The notes under the pieces were generated by a model that saw only the letters and a list, made by a program, of their open reading frames with translations, was not told the DNA's origin and did no database searches. Positions 53,522 through 61,917 of a stretch of 64,000 nt of DNA are shown piece after piece (position 1 is the stretch's first letter; every line of letters begins with the position of its first letter). This DNA is from Streptomyces graminofaciens (GTDB lineage: Bacteria; Actinomycetota; Actinomycetes; Streptomycetales; Streptomycetaceae). The stretch spans positions 3,968,001 to 4,032,000 of the forward strand of contig NZ_AP018448.1 of assembly GCF_030294945.1 (NCBI RefSeq), given 5' to 3'. The position numbers were made by a program, and so were the translations under genes.

Positions 53522-54269
53522 GGCGCACCGCCCCGTCGAGTCGGATGACCTCGCCGTTGAGCATCGGGTTCTCGATGATGTGCGCGACCAATGAGGCGAA
53601 CTCCTCGGACCGGCCCAGCCGGACGGGGTGCGGGGTCTGTGCGGCGAGCGAGGCGCGGGCCTCCTCGGCGAGCCCCGCGACCATCGGCGTGTCGAACAGC
53701 CCCGGAGCCACGGTCACCACGCGGATGCCGTACCGGGCCAGGTCCCGGGCCAGCGGCAGGGTCATGCCGGCCACCGCCGCCTTCGAGGCGGTGTACGCGG
53801 CCTGGCCCTCCTGGCCTTCGTACGCGGCGATCGAGGAGGTGCACACCACCACTCCGCGGTCGCCGTCCACCGGCTCGTTGGCCGCCATCGCCCGGGCCGC
53901 CTGGCGGACCACGTCGAAGGTGCCCAGGAGGTTGACCCGGACCACCTCCGCGAAGGTCTCCAGCGGCAGCGGGCCGCGCCTGCCCAGGGTGCGGCCGGGT
54001 ACCGCGATCCCCGCGCAGCTCACCACGGCACCGAGCCGGCCCAGCGAGGCCGCGGTGTCGACGGCGCGGGCCACGTCCTCGGTGCGGGTGATGTCGCCGG
54101 GTACGAACACACCCCGGTCGCCGAGGTCGCCGGCGACCTTCTCCGCGCGTTCGGAGGCGCGGCCCATGAAGACCACCCGGGCGCCCTCGGCGGCCAGCCG
54201 CTGGGAGACGGCCCGCCCCAGGCCCGAGGTGCCCCCGGTGACCAGCGCGATGCTGTCGTGCATGTCCAT
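53508..54269 (-). CDS. SDR-family 3-hydroxyacyl-CoA dehydrogenase-like oxidoreductase
   Basis: A 253-residue short-chain dehydrogenase. The cofactor motif is TGGTSGLG at 11-18, followed by SCAG, catalytic Ser in CTSSIAAYEG and YTASK. The sequence resembles HSD17B10/FadB2-type enzymes that interconvert 3-hydroxyacyl- and 3-oxoacyl-CoA. AAGGAGG lies at ideal spacing before the ATG. It lies 10 bases after the enoyl-CoA hydratase gene in the acyl-CoA operon. It could be a 3-oxoacyl reductase in chain building. Confidence 0.92.
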   Translation of the reverse strand: MDMHDSIALVTGGTSGLGRAVSQRLAAEGARVVFMGRASERAEKVAGDLGDRGVFVPGDITRTEDVARAVDTAASLGRLGAVVSCAGIAVPGRTLGRRGPLPLETFAEVVRVNLLGTFDVVRQAARAMAANEPVDGDRGVVVCTSSIAAYEGQEGQAAYTASKAAVAGMTLPLARDLARYGIRVVTVAPGLFDTPMVAGLAEEARASLAAQTPHPVRLGRSEEFASLVAHIIENPMLNGEVIRLDGAVRLGPI

Positions 54270-54279
54270 GGTGCCTCCT

Positions 54280-55119
54280 TCAGCATCCGTGCCAGACGGG
54301 CGGGCGGCGTTCGGCGAAGGCCGCCATGCCCTCCCGGGCGTCCCGGCTGGCCAGCAACCGGGCGCTCAGCTCGGCGTTGATCCGCCAGAGTTCGTCCTCG
54401 GGCGTGCCGCCGGCCGCGGCCCGCACCAGGCGCTTGCCCGCTTGGAGGGAGAGCGGCGCGTGGGCGGCGATGCGCTCCGCGAGCTCCAGGGCCGCGTGCA
54501 GGGCGTGGCCGGGTGGGGCGAGGCGGTTGACCAGGTGCCACTGACGGGCGGTGGCCGCGGAGACCGGCTCGCCGGTGAGCGCGGCCTCCATGGCGGCGCG
54601 TACGGGCACCAGTCGGGGCAGCCGGATCAGTCCGCCGGCCCCGGCCAGCAGGCCCCGGGTCACCTCGGGCAGCCCGAACCTGGCGTCCTCGGCGGCCACC
54701 ACCAGGTCGCAGGCCAGGGCGATCTCCAGGCCGCCGCCCAGCGCGGCGCCCTCGACGGCGGCGATCAGCGGGGAGCGCACCGGGTGGTGGACGATGCCGG
54801 CGAAGCCCCACTCCTCGTGGTCCGGGTCGTGCACCACGCCGCCGTCGGCCAGCGCCTTCAGGTCGGCGCCGGCGCAAAAGACCGGCCCGGCGCCGGTAAG
54901 TACGCCCACCCGCAGTGCCGGGTCGCGGTCCAGTTCGGTCAGGGCGGCGCCGAGGGCGGCCGCGAGGGCGGAGTCGACCGCGTTGCGCACCGCGGGGCGG
55001 TCCAGGGTCAGTACGGCGACGGGGCCCCGGCGTTCGAAGCGTACGAGCGGCGCGTCGGTGTCGGGCGCGGCCGTGCCGGGGGCGTCGGGCGTGCCGGCGG
55101 GGGCCGCGGGGGCGGTCAC
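54280..55119 (-). CDS. Enoyl-CoA hydratase (copy 2 of operon)
   Basis: A 279-residue crotonase. Features are an Ala/Pro-rich N-terminal tail, AVRNAVDSALAAAL, oxyanion-hole block GAGPVFCAGADLKAL, AAVEGAALGGGLEIALACDLVVAAEDARFGLPEV with a catalytic Glu, and a C-terminal FAERRPPVWHGC. The GTG start overlaps the previous crotonase stop (GTGA). It likely dehydrates 3-hydroxyacyl-CoA or hydrates enoyl-CoA within the operon's cycle. Confidence 0.92.
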   Translation of the reverse strand: MTAPAAPAGTPDAPGTAAPDTDAPLVRFERRGPVAVLTLDRPAVRNAVDSALAAALGAALTELDRDPALRVGVLTGAGPVFCAGADLKALADGGVVHDPDHEEWGFAGIVHHPVRSPLIAAVEGAALGGGLEIALACDLVVAAEDARFGLPEVTRGLLAGAGGLIRLPRLVPVRAAMEAALTGEPVSAATARQWHLVNRLAPPGHALHAALELAERIAAHAPLSLQAGKRLVRAAAGGTPEDELWRINAELSARLLASRDAREGMAAFAERRPPVWHGC

Positions 55120-55949
55120 GCGGCGCCTCCGCCCCAGGCCTGCGCCGCGCCCGCCGGGGCGAACCGGGGGCTGCGGCGGGTGCGGAACGCGGCGATGCCC
55201 TCCATGGCGTCCGCGGTGGCCGCGGCCGCGCTGAGCTGGGTGGATTCATCCTCCAGGTGCTCGGCCAGCGAGCGCGCGAACGAGGCCCGCAGCAGCCGCT
55301 TGGTCTGCCCGTACGCCCGGGTGGGGCCGGCCGCGATCTCCTCGGCGAGCTGCACGGCCCGCTGGTGCAGCAGGTCGGCGGGGACCGTCTCGGTGGACAG
55401 GCCCCAGGACTGGGCGTCCTCGGCGCTGAGGACGTGGCCCAGCAGCGTGATGTGCTGGGCGCGGCGCAGTCCGACGAGCCGGGGCAGCAGGTGGCTGGTC
55501 GAGGCGTCCGGGGTCAGGCCCAGGGCGCCGTACGCGGAACGGTAGGTGGCTCCTTCGGCGGTCAGCAGGACATCGGCCAGGCAGGCCAGGCCCAAACCGG
55601 CGCCCGCCACATGGCCCTGGGCGGCGACGATCAGCGGGGCGGGCATGGCGGCGAGCCGGGACAGGGCCGCGTGCAGATAGCTGGTGACCTCCATCAGGTG
55701 GCTCGGCAGGTCGCCCGCCTTCTCGAAGGAGGTGAGGTCGCCGCCGACGCAGAAGTGGTCGCCCGCGCCGGTGAGCAGAACGCAGCCGCTGGTGGCGGTG
55801 CGCTCCAGCAGGGCGGCGCGCAGCAACTCCTGCGCGAGCCTGAGGTCGATGGCGTTGCGCCGCTCCGGGCGCGCCAGGTGCAGGCGGGTGACGCCGTTCT
55901 CCCAGGTGACCTGGATGCGGCGGAACCGGGCTGCGGGGCCGGTGGTCAT
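55116..55949 (-). CDS. Enoyl-CoA hydratase/isomerase (copy 1 of operon)
   Basis: A 277-residue crotonase-fold protein. GAGDHFCVGGDLTSFEKAG is the oxyanion block and AAQGHVAGAGLGLACLADVLLTAEGATYRSAYGALGLTPDASTSHLLPRLVG resembles PaaG/isomerase-type members, with Asp in place of the second catalytic Glu. It may shift double bonds (isomerase) rather than hydrate. It has ATGA/GTGA overlaps on both sides. Having two unlike crotonases in one operon suggests distinct dehydration and isomerisation steps. Confidence 0.9.
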   Translation of the reverse strand: MTTGPAARFRRIQVTWENGVTRLHLARPERRNAIDLRLAQELLRAALLERTATSGCVLLTGAGDHFCVGGDLTSFEKAGDLPSHLMEVTSYLHAALSRLAAMPAPLIVAAQGHVAGAGLGLACLADVLLTAEGATYRSAYGALGLTPDASTSHLLPRLVGLRRAQHITLLGHVLSAEDAQSWGLSTETVPADLLHQRAVQLAEEIAAGPTRAYGQTKRLLRASFARSLAEHLEDESTQLSAAAATADAMEGIAAFRTRRSPRFAPAGAAQAWGGGAA

Positions 55950-56902
55950 CGTGCTCCTGTCGTGGCCGGGCCGGTGTCGGCGGCGGCGCGGTAGTGGTGG
56001 AAGCCGCGCCCGCTCTTGCGCCCGTGGTGGCCGGCCGCGACGAGCTCCCCGAGCAGGGCGGGGGGCTTGAAGGCCGGGTTGCCGGTGGCGCGGTGCAGGG
56101 CGGCCGCCACGTCGTGGAACACATCGATCCCGCTGAGGTCCACGGAGGCGAGCGGCCCCATGGGATGGCCGAAGCCCAGCCGACAGGCCCGGTCGAGGTC
56201 GGCGGGGCTGCAGGTGCCGTCCTCGACCATCCGGACGGCCTCGAGGATCAGCACGGTCAGCAGGCGGGTGGTGATGAAGCCGGGGGTGTCGCGCTCGACC
56301 AGCACGCTCTCCTTGCCGATCTCGGCGGCGAAGGCCTGGGCGAGGGCGAGGACGTGGTCCGACGTGGCGGGGCCCCGGACGATCTCGCACAGCCGCATCA
56401 TCGGGACCGGAGAGAAGAAGTGGGTGCCCGCGACGCGTTCGGGGCGGGTGGTGGCCCGGGCGATCGCACCGATGGGGATGCCGGAGGTGTTGCTGGCCAG
56501 CAGGGCCGCGTCCGTGCAGAGCGCGTCGAGCCGGGCGAACACCTCCTGCTTGACGGCCAGGTCCTCGGCGATCGACTCGACGACCAGGGCCGCGCCGGCG
56601 CAGTCCTCCAGGCGGGTGGTGGGCCGGATACGGTCCAGGACCTCGGTGGGGTCGGCCGGCGCCGGCAGGTCGGGAGCCGCGCCCTTGCGGGCCAGCCGGC
56701 GCAGCGAGTCCTCGATGGCGGCGCGGGCGCGGGCCAGGGACTCCTGGGTGCGGCTGTAGAGCACCACCGGGCGGCCGGCGGCGGCCGCGACCTGGGCCAG
56801 GCCGGCGCCCATGGTGCCGGCGCCGACGATCGCGACCGGGCCGGCCGGCGCGCGGAGGGCCGGTGTCGGGGCCGCGGCCGGGCAGGGGGCGTCGAGGGTC
56901 AC
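55946..56902 (-). CDS. 3-hydroxyacyl-CoA (3-hydroxybutyryl-CoA) dehydrogenase
   Basis: A 318-residue enzyme. The NAD(P) motif is VGAGTMGAG at 26-34, followed by VVESIAEDLAVKQEVF, SNTSGIPI, catalytic His in GTHFFSPVPMM and the C-terminal helical domain ending in HHGRKSGRGFHHY. It reduces acetoacetyl-type CoA esters or oxidises 3-hydroxyacyl-CoA. The GTG at 56902 overlaps the KAS III stop and its own stop overlaps the crotonase start. Together with the SDR it gives the operon two candidate beta-keto reductases of opposite stereochemistry; that is inference. Confidence 0.93.
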   Translation of the reverse strand: MTLDAPCPAAAPTPALRAPAGPVAIVGAGTMGAGLAQVAAAAGRPVVLYSRTQESLARARAAIEDSLRRLARKGAAPDLPAPADPTEVLDRIRPTTRLEDCAGAALVVESIAEDLAVKQEVFARLDALCTDAALLASNTSGIPIGAIARATTRPERVAGTHFFSPVPMMRLCEIVRGPATSDHVLALAQAFAAEIGKESVLVERDTPGFITTRLLTVLILEAVRMVEDGTCSPADLDRACRLGFGHPMGPLASVDLSGIDVFHDVAAALHRATGNPAFKPPALLGELVAAGHHGRKSGRGFHHYRAAADTGPATTGAR

Positions 56903-57939
56903 GGCTGGTGCCCGAAGTCGTCGGCGCCGGTCCAGCGGATCAGTGTGCCGCCGTGGCTCATGCCCGCGCCGAAGGAGACGATGACGACGTTGTCCCCGGG
57001 GCCGAGGCGGCCGGTGTCCATGGCCTCGCGCAGTACCAGCGGCACGCCGGCGCCCGAGGTGTTGCCGTACTTCTGGACGTTGGTCATGGTCTTTTCGGCG
57101 GGCAGACCCAGCTTCTCCATCAGCAGGTGGATCAGGTGGTAGTTGGCTTGGTGGAAGACGATGAGGTCGATGTCGTCCACGGTGATGCCGTGGGTCTTGG
57201 CCAGCTCCTCCACGAAACCGGGAACCCGCTCGAGGGCGAAATCGCGCACCCCGCGGCCGTGCATGTGGGCGAAGTTGTCGCCGAAGGCGGACTGCTTGGG
57301 AGTGCCGTCCTCCCAGGTGCGCTTCTCGCGCTTGACGTAGGCGGTGGTGTAGGCGGTCGGATCGCTGCGCAACAGCGCGGAGGAGACGCCCTTGCCGGCC
57401 TCGACGGGCTCGAGGAGATAGCAGGCCGCGCCGTCGCCGAAGATGACGCCGACGGTGCGGTCCTCGGGGTCGAAGGTCTTGGTGCTGACGTCGGCGAGGA
57501 CGACGGCGACCCGGCGGTAGGCGCCGGAGGCCACGTACTTGGCGCCGACGTCCAGGGCCCAGGTGCCGCCGGGGCAGCCGCCGGTGTTGACGTCGAAGCC
57601 GGGCACGTCCTGGATGCCGGCCTTGCCCATGATGGCCACGGCGGTGGCCGGGATGAGGTTGTCGGGGGTGTACGTGCCGCAGATGACCAGGTCGACGGAG
57701 TGGGGGCTGACCCCGGCGCGCTCGCACGCGTCGAGCAGGGCCTTGGCTCCCAGGTCGGAGGACCACTCGTCGGGGGCCGACCAGCGGCGGGTCCGTACGC
57801 CGATGAACTCGCTGATCCACGCGTCGGTGGTGTTCAGCCGCTGTTCGAGGTCGGCGTTGGTCACGACCCGCTCGGGCAGGTGGCCGCCGATCGCCCGGAT
57901 GCCCACACCCCGGGGCCTGTCGTATGCGATGGATTCCAT
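56899..57939 (-). CDS. 3-oxoacyl-ACP synthase III (KAS III), operon copy
   Basis: A 346-residue FabH-like ketosynthase. The catalytic Cys is C122 in NTGGCPGG, the His lies in FHQANYHLI and the Asn in KYGNTSGAG. The triad is complete, so it is predicted active. KAS III enzymes condense an acyl-CoA starter with malonyl-ACP, or transfer acyl groups. It is the first gene of the acyl-CoA operon. ATG at 57939 is where homology starts, with no strong ribosome site; an upstream ATG at 57996 is possible. Divergent from a second KAS III. Confidence 0.93.
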   Translation of the reverse strand: MESIAYDRPRGVGIRAIGGHLPERVVTNADLEQRLNTTDAWISEFIGVRTRRWSAPDEWSSDLGAKALLDACERAGVSPHSVDLVICGTYTPDNLIPATAVAIMGKAGIQDVPGFDVNTGGCPGGTWALDVGAKYVASGAYRRVAVVLADVSTKTFDPEDRTVGVIFGDGAACYLLEPVEAGKGVSSALLRSDPTAYTTAYVKREKRTWEDGTPKQSAFGDNFAHMHGRGVRDFALERVPGFVEELAKTHGITVDDIDLIVFHQANYHLIHLLMEKLGLPAEKTMTNVQKYGNTSGAGVPLVLREAMDTGRLGPGDNVVIVSFGAGMSHGGTLIRWTGADDFGHQP

Positions 57940-58208
57940 GGGGCCGAGTCTTTCCGCCGCCCCGGGGAGCGGGAAGGCTCGTTCCGACTGGCCCATCGCC
58001 ACCGTCACCAAGGCCGGTGGCTGCCCTGCCCGTTCGGGCAGGGCGTGTGGCGGCAGCATCCGGCGGCGCCGGATGTGCGGCTCGAATTCACCGCCCTACC
58101 TGGACTTTCGCGCCTTCTTGCGGCGAGGTGCGGCTGCCTATGGTTCCGCGAACCTGGGAGACGCCCCCTGGATCGGCGTCTCCCCTTTCTTCCGGGAAGA
58201 GAGCAGAA
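57940..58208. other. Divergent promoter region between two KAS III genes
   Basis: About 270 bases with no coding potential of their own. It must drive both the acyl-CoA operon and the second KAS III-MDR pair. No clear palindrome was found apart from short CG-rich runs such as CGGCGCCGGATG near 58062. Confidence 0.4.
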
Positions 58209-59255
58209 ATGCCCATGACCGTTGCCAGTACCGCGGAGAGCCTCGGCCTTTCCCGTATCGCCACCGGTGGCCTGCGGATTCCGGTGGGAATCGTCGGCAC
58301 CGGCTGTCACGTGCCCTCGCGGGTGGTTCCCAACGCAGAGCTCGTCGCGACGCTGGACACCACCGACGAATGGATCAGGAGCCGTACCGGTATCGGTGAA
58401 CGGCGCTGGCTGGAGGACGGCCGGACGACCTCCGACATGTGTGTGGCCGCCGCGCTGGAGGCGCTGGAGCGCAGCGGCCGGTCGGCCGCGGACCTCGACG
58501 CGGTGATCGTGGCGACGTTCACCTACGACCAGCCGCTGCCGTCGACCGCGCTGATCGTGAAGGAGGCCCTCGGCGCGACAGGGGCGTTCCCGCTGGACCT
58601 CAGCCAGGCGGCCTGCGCGGGCGGGGTGTACGGCATGGTGACCGCGGCCCACCTGCTGCAGAACGACCGGATCCGCAATGTGCTGGTGATCGGCGCGGAG
58701 TGCCTGTCGCGGGTCACCGACCCCGAGGACCGCTCCACGCGGGTGTTCTTCGGCGACGCCGCGGGCGCGGTGGTGATGAGCCGGACCGAGCCGGGCTTCG
58801 GGCTGCTGTCCTGGGAGCTGGACGCCTCGCTGTCGTACGCGGTGGAGATCCCGGCGGGCGGGGCGAGTCGGCCCACGACCGCGGACAGCGTCGCGGCGCG
58901 CGACCAGTTCCTGAAGATGGACGGGCGCACGGTGTGGACGGAGGCCACCAAGCGCATGCCGGAGAGCATCCTGGCCACCCTGGACAAGGTGGGCCTGCGG
59001 CCGGGCGACGTGGATCACTACATGCTGCACCAGGCGAACCTGAACATCGTCCACGAGGCGATGGACGCGCTCGGGGTGGACCGCTCGCGGGCCGGCATCA
59101 GCGTGGACCGGTACGGCAACACGGGTGCGGCCACCGTCTTCACGGTGCTGCACGCGGCGATGGAGGCGGGCCGGGTGGCCCCGGGGGAGCTGGTGGTGGT
59201 CTCGGCCATCGGAGCCGGGTTCATCTGGGGCACCCTCTGCCTGCGGGCCGGGTGA
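58209..59255 (+). CDS. 3-oxoacyl-ACP synthase III (KAS III), second copy
   Basis: A 348-residue FabH-like enzyme. The catalytic Cys is C136 in SQAACAGGVYG, the His lies in LHQANLNIV and the Asn in RYGNTGAA. It is closer to housekeeping FabH in motif than its divergent neighbour. ATG at 58209 with AAGAGAG upstream; a second ATG lies six bases on. It is followed six bases later by the MDR oxidoreductase gene. Two KAS III in one locus suggest different starters or one acting as an acyltransferase. Confidence 0.93.
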   Translation: MPMTVASTAESLGLSRIATGGLRIPVGIVGTGCHVPSRVVPNAELVATLDTTDEWIRSRTGIGERRWLEDGRTTSDMCVAAALEALERSGRSAADLDAVIVATFTYDQPLPSTALIVKEALGATGAFPLDLSQAACAGGVYGMVTAAHLLQNDRIRNVLVIGAECLSRVTDPEDRSTRVFFGDAAGAVVMSRTEPGFGLLSWELDASLSYAVEIPAGGASRPTTADSVAARDQFLKMDGRTVWTEATKRMPESILATLDKVGLRPGDVDHYMLHQANLNIVHEAMDALGVDRSRAGISVDRYGNTGAATVFTVLHAAMEAGRVAPGELVVVSAIGAGFIWGTLCLRAG

Positions 59256-59261
59256 GCGCGG

Positions 59262-60230
59262 ATGTACGCCGTCGTGGCCGAGCGCTCCGTGCCCGAGGAC
59301 CCGCTCGCGGGCCTGCGTACCGGGCCGTGGCCCGAGCCGCGGCCCCCGGAGGGCTGGGCCACGGTCGAGGTACGGGCCGCCGCCCTGAACCACCACGACC
59401 TGTGGACGCTGCGCGGGGTGGCGGTGCTGCCCGGGCAGTTGCCGGTCGTCCTCGGCAGTGACGCCGCGGGCGTCGACGAGGACGGCCGGGAGGTGATCGT
59501 CTACCCGGTGATCGGAGATCCGCTGGCCGGGCGCGGGGACGAGACCCTCGACCCGGCGGTGGAGTTCCTCTCCGTGCACTGGCCCGGCACGCTCGCGCAG
59601 CGGGTGTCGGTACCGCACCGCTGCCTGGTGCCCAAGCCGGCCGAGCTGAGCTTCGCCGAGGCGGCCTGTCTGCCGGGTGCCTGGCTGACGGCCTACCGGA
59701 TGCTGTTCGAGAAGTCCGGGGTCGAGCCGGGCGGTGTCGTGCTGGTGCAGGGCGCGGGCGGCGGTGTCGGCACGGCCGCGGTGCGCCTGGGCAGCGCCGC
59801 GGGGCTGCGGGTGTGGGCGGTGAGCCGGTCCGCGGAGAAGCGGCGCCGGCTCACGGAGCTGGGCGCGGAGCGGGTGCTGGCGCCGGATGAGCGGCTGCCG
59901 CACAAGGTGGAAGCGGTGATCGACACCGTGGGCGAGGCCACGTACGCGGCCTCGTTGAAGGCGCTGCGCACGGGCGGGCGGCTGGTGCTCTCGGGGGCGA
60001 CCACGGGGGGCCTGCCGCCTGCCGATCTGGGGCGGCTCTTCGCCAACCAGCTGTCGGTGGTGGGCTCGACCATGGGGACGGCCGACCAGTTGGCCCGGCT
60101 GGCGGCGTTCTGCGTGCGCACCGGTGTGCGGCCGGTGGTGGACCGGGTGCTGCCGCTGTCGCGGGTGCGGGAGGGGCTGGCGGCCATGGACGCGGGCGAG
60201 CTGTTCGGCAAGGTCGTGCTGGTGCCCTGA
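59262..60230 (+). CDS. MDR-family quinone oxidoreductase / enoyl reductase
   Basis: A 322-residue medium-chain dehydrogenase. ALNHHDLWTLRG and VLVQGAGGGVGTAAVRLG (nucleotide motif) are the family marks, and no structural-Zn Cys cluster is present, placing it with quinone reductases and trans-enoyl reductases. It probably uses NADPH. It lies six bases after KAS III copy 2, so the two are co-expressed. In a chain-building cycle it would supply the enoyl-reduction step; otherwise it may reduce a quinone. Confidence 0.88.
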   Translation: MYAVVAERSVPEDPLAGLRTGPWPEPRPPEGWATVEVRAAALNHHDLWTLRGVAVLPGQLPVVLGSDAAGVDEDGREVIVYPVIGDPLAGRGDETLDPAVEFLSVHWPGTLAQRVSVPHRCLVPKPAELSFAEAACLPGAWLTAYRMLFEKSGVEPGGVVLVQGAGGGVGTAAVRLGSAAGLRVWAVSRSAEKRRRLTELGAERVLAPDERLPHKVEAVIDTVGEATYAASLKALRTGGRLVLSGATTGGLPPADLGRLFANQLSVVGSTMGTADQLARLAAFCVRTGVRPVVDRVLPLSRVREGLAAMDAGELFGKVVLVP

Positions 60231-60263
60231 GTCCCGGTCCCTCGGCTGCTGCCGGTACGGCGA

Positions 60264-60303
60264 CTTCGGCCCGGCCCCTCCTGACGGAGGGGCCGGGCCG
60301 AAG
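60264..60303. terminator. 18-bp stem bidirectional terminator
   Basis: Perfect arms CTTCGGCCCGGCCCCTCC (60264-60281) and GGAGGGGCCGGGCCGAAG (60286-60303), loop TGAC, between convergent MDR and MFS genes. Confidence 0.85.
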
Positions 60304-60330
60304 CGTTGTCGCCGCCGACGGGGGATGTCT

Positions 60331-61797
60331 TCAGGCGGCGGGCGCCTCCGCCGGGACCTTGACGGCCTCGGTGGCGGGCGCCGCCACGGTGCGCGGCAGG
60401 AACAGCGCGGGCAGCAGGGTGACGGCGGTGAAGCCGAACACCCACCAGAAGGAGGTGCCGAAGGCCTCGGACAGCGGGGCGCCGGAGGTCTTGGCGTCCG
60501 TCAGGCCGTTCTGCAGGACGACGGCGACCGCGGCCGTGCCGACCGAACCGCCCAGCCGCTGGAAGATGTTCATGGCGCTGGAGGCTCGGGGCATCGCGGA
60601 GGGGGCCAGCGAGCGGTAGGCGGCTGCGAGGCTGGGCAGGGTCACCACGCCGACGCCGATGCCGCGGGCCACCATGGCGGCGGCGAGCAGGGCCTCGTTG
60701 GTGCCGTCGTCGAGGAGCGCGAAGGGCAGGGTGCCCAGCAGGGTGACGAGGACGCCGGCGAGGGCGAGCGGTCCCGCCCCCATCTTGTCGGTGGCCTTGC
60801 CGACCACGGCCATGGCGATGACGTAGCCGACGCCCTGCGGGGCGAGCATGAGTCCGGCCTCGAGGACGGTGGCGCCGCGGTCCAGCTGGAAGTACAGGGG
60901 CAGCAGGAACATCGCGCCGAACACGCCGGCGTTCAGGGTGAACTGGGTGACGACAGCGGCGGAGTAGCCGCGGTCGGCGAACAGCCGCAGGTCGACCAGC
61001 GGGGTGCCGGGGGTGCGCAGGGCGTGCACGGTGAAGCCGACCAGCAGGGCCACGCCGGCCAGGGTCCAGGGCAGGCTGCCGGCGTCGGTGAAGCCGCCGC
61101 TGCCGGCCTCGGCCAGGCCGTACAGGAGCAGGGCGAGGCCGGGCGAGAGGAGCAGCAGGCCGAGGACGTCGAGCCGGCGGTCGGTCTGCGGGCGGTCGGC
61201 CGGGAGCTTGATCCAGGCGAGGACGATGGCGGCCAGGCCGATCGGGATGTTGATGAAGAAGATCCAGCGCCAGTTCAGCTCGTCGACGAAGAACCCGCCG
61301 ATGACCGGGCCGATGATCGGGGCGAGCATGGCGGGCACGGAGACCACGGCCATCACCCTGCCGAGCCGGGCGGGGCCCGCGGCGCGGGCGAGCATGGCCT
61401 GCGCCATCGGCATCACCATGCCGCCTCCGAGGCCCTGGATCACGCGGAAGACCACCAGGCTCTCCACGGACCAGGCGAGGCCGCAGAGGACCGAGCCGAC
61501 GAGGAAGAGGATCTGGGCGGCCAGCCACACCCGCTTGGCGCCGAAGCGCTCCATGGACCAGCCGGCGAGCGGGACGACGAGGGAAAGGGCCAGTAGGTAG
61601 CCGGTGACGGACCACTGGATCGAGTCGAGCGGGGCGTCCAGCTCGCGGGTGAGGGCGTCGATGGCGACGTTGACGATCGTGCCGTCGAGCAGGGTGGTCA
61701 CGGCCCCCAGCACCAGGACGCCGCACAGCCACCACAGCTGGCCGTCGATGTGGGTGTCCTGCTCCGCGGCGGCGGGCGCAGGTGCGGGTCGGTTCAT
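60331..61797 (-). CDS. MFS drug exporter, DHA2 (EmrB/QacA) family
   Basis: A 488-residue transporter with about 14 hydrophobic helices. LDGTIVNVAIDALTRELDAPLDSIQWSVTGYLLA near residue 42 is the DHA2 helix-1 motif, and FGAKRVW and GLGGGMVMPMAQAML follow. It exports small molecules by proton antiport. ATG at 61797 with GGAGGGG upstream. It is divergent from a TetR gene across paired operators (61837-61880), the standard export/self-resistance arrangement of a biosynthetic cluster. Confidence 0.93.
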   Translation of the reverse strand: MNRPAPAPAAAEQDTHIDGQLWWLCGVLVLGAVTTLLDGTIVNVAIDALTRELDAPLDSIQWSVTGYLLALSLVVPLAGWSMERFGAKRVWLAAQILFLVGSVLCGLAWSVESLVVFRVIQGLGGGMVMPMAQAMLARAAGPARLGRVMAVVSVPAMLAPIIGPVIGGFFVDELNWRWIFFINIPIGLAAIVLAWIKLPADRPQTDRRLDVLGLLLLSPGLALLLYGLAEAGSGGFTDAGSLPWTLAGVALLVGFTVHALRTPGTPLVDLRLFADRGYSAAVVTQFTLNAGVFGAMFLLPLYFQLDRGATVLEAGLMLAPQGVGYVIAMAVVGKATDKMGAGPLALAGVLVTLLGTLPFALLDDGTNEALLAAAMVARGIGVGVVTLPSLAAAYRSLAPSAMPRASSAMNIFQRLGGSVGTAAVAVVLQNGLTDAKTSGAPLSEAFGTSFWWVFGFTAVTLLPALFLPRTVAAPATEAVKVPAEAPAA

Positions 61798-61836
61798 GGC
61801 AGGGGTCCCCTCCGTAAACGTGGCGAAGCAGAAACT

Positions 61837-61880
61837 TGGACTGCCTCGTCTAGGTTTTAAATAGTAGACTGGGTCGTCCA
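61837..61880. promoter_or_regulatory. Paired TetR operators between MFS and tetR
   Basis: TGGACTGCCTCGTCTA (61837-61852) and TAGACTGGGTCGTCCA (61865-61880) are inverted copies of TGGAC-N6-GTCTA, centres 28 bp apart and flanking an AT-rich GGTTTTAAATAG core. Confidence 0.65.
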
Positions 61881-61917
61881 GAAATCAAGTCGGCGAGTGG
61901 CTCAGGAGGAACAGGCA

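Noticed and set aside
53545..55545. A 666-codon plus-strand frame across the SDR and crotonase genes
   Set aside because: Antisense to a tightly overlapping operon with strong motifs. No homology recognised.
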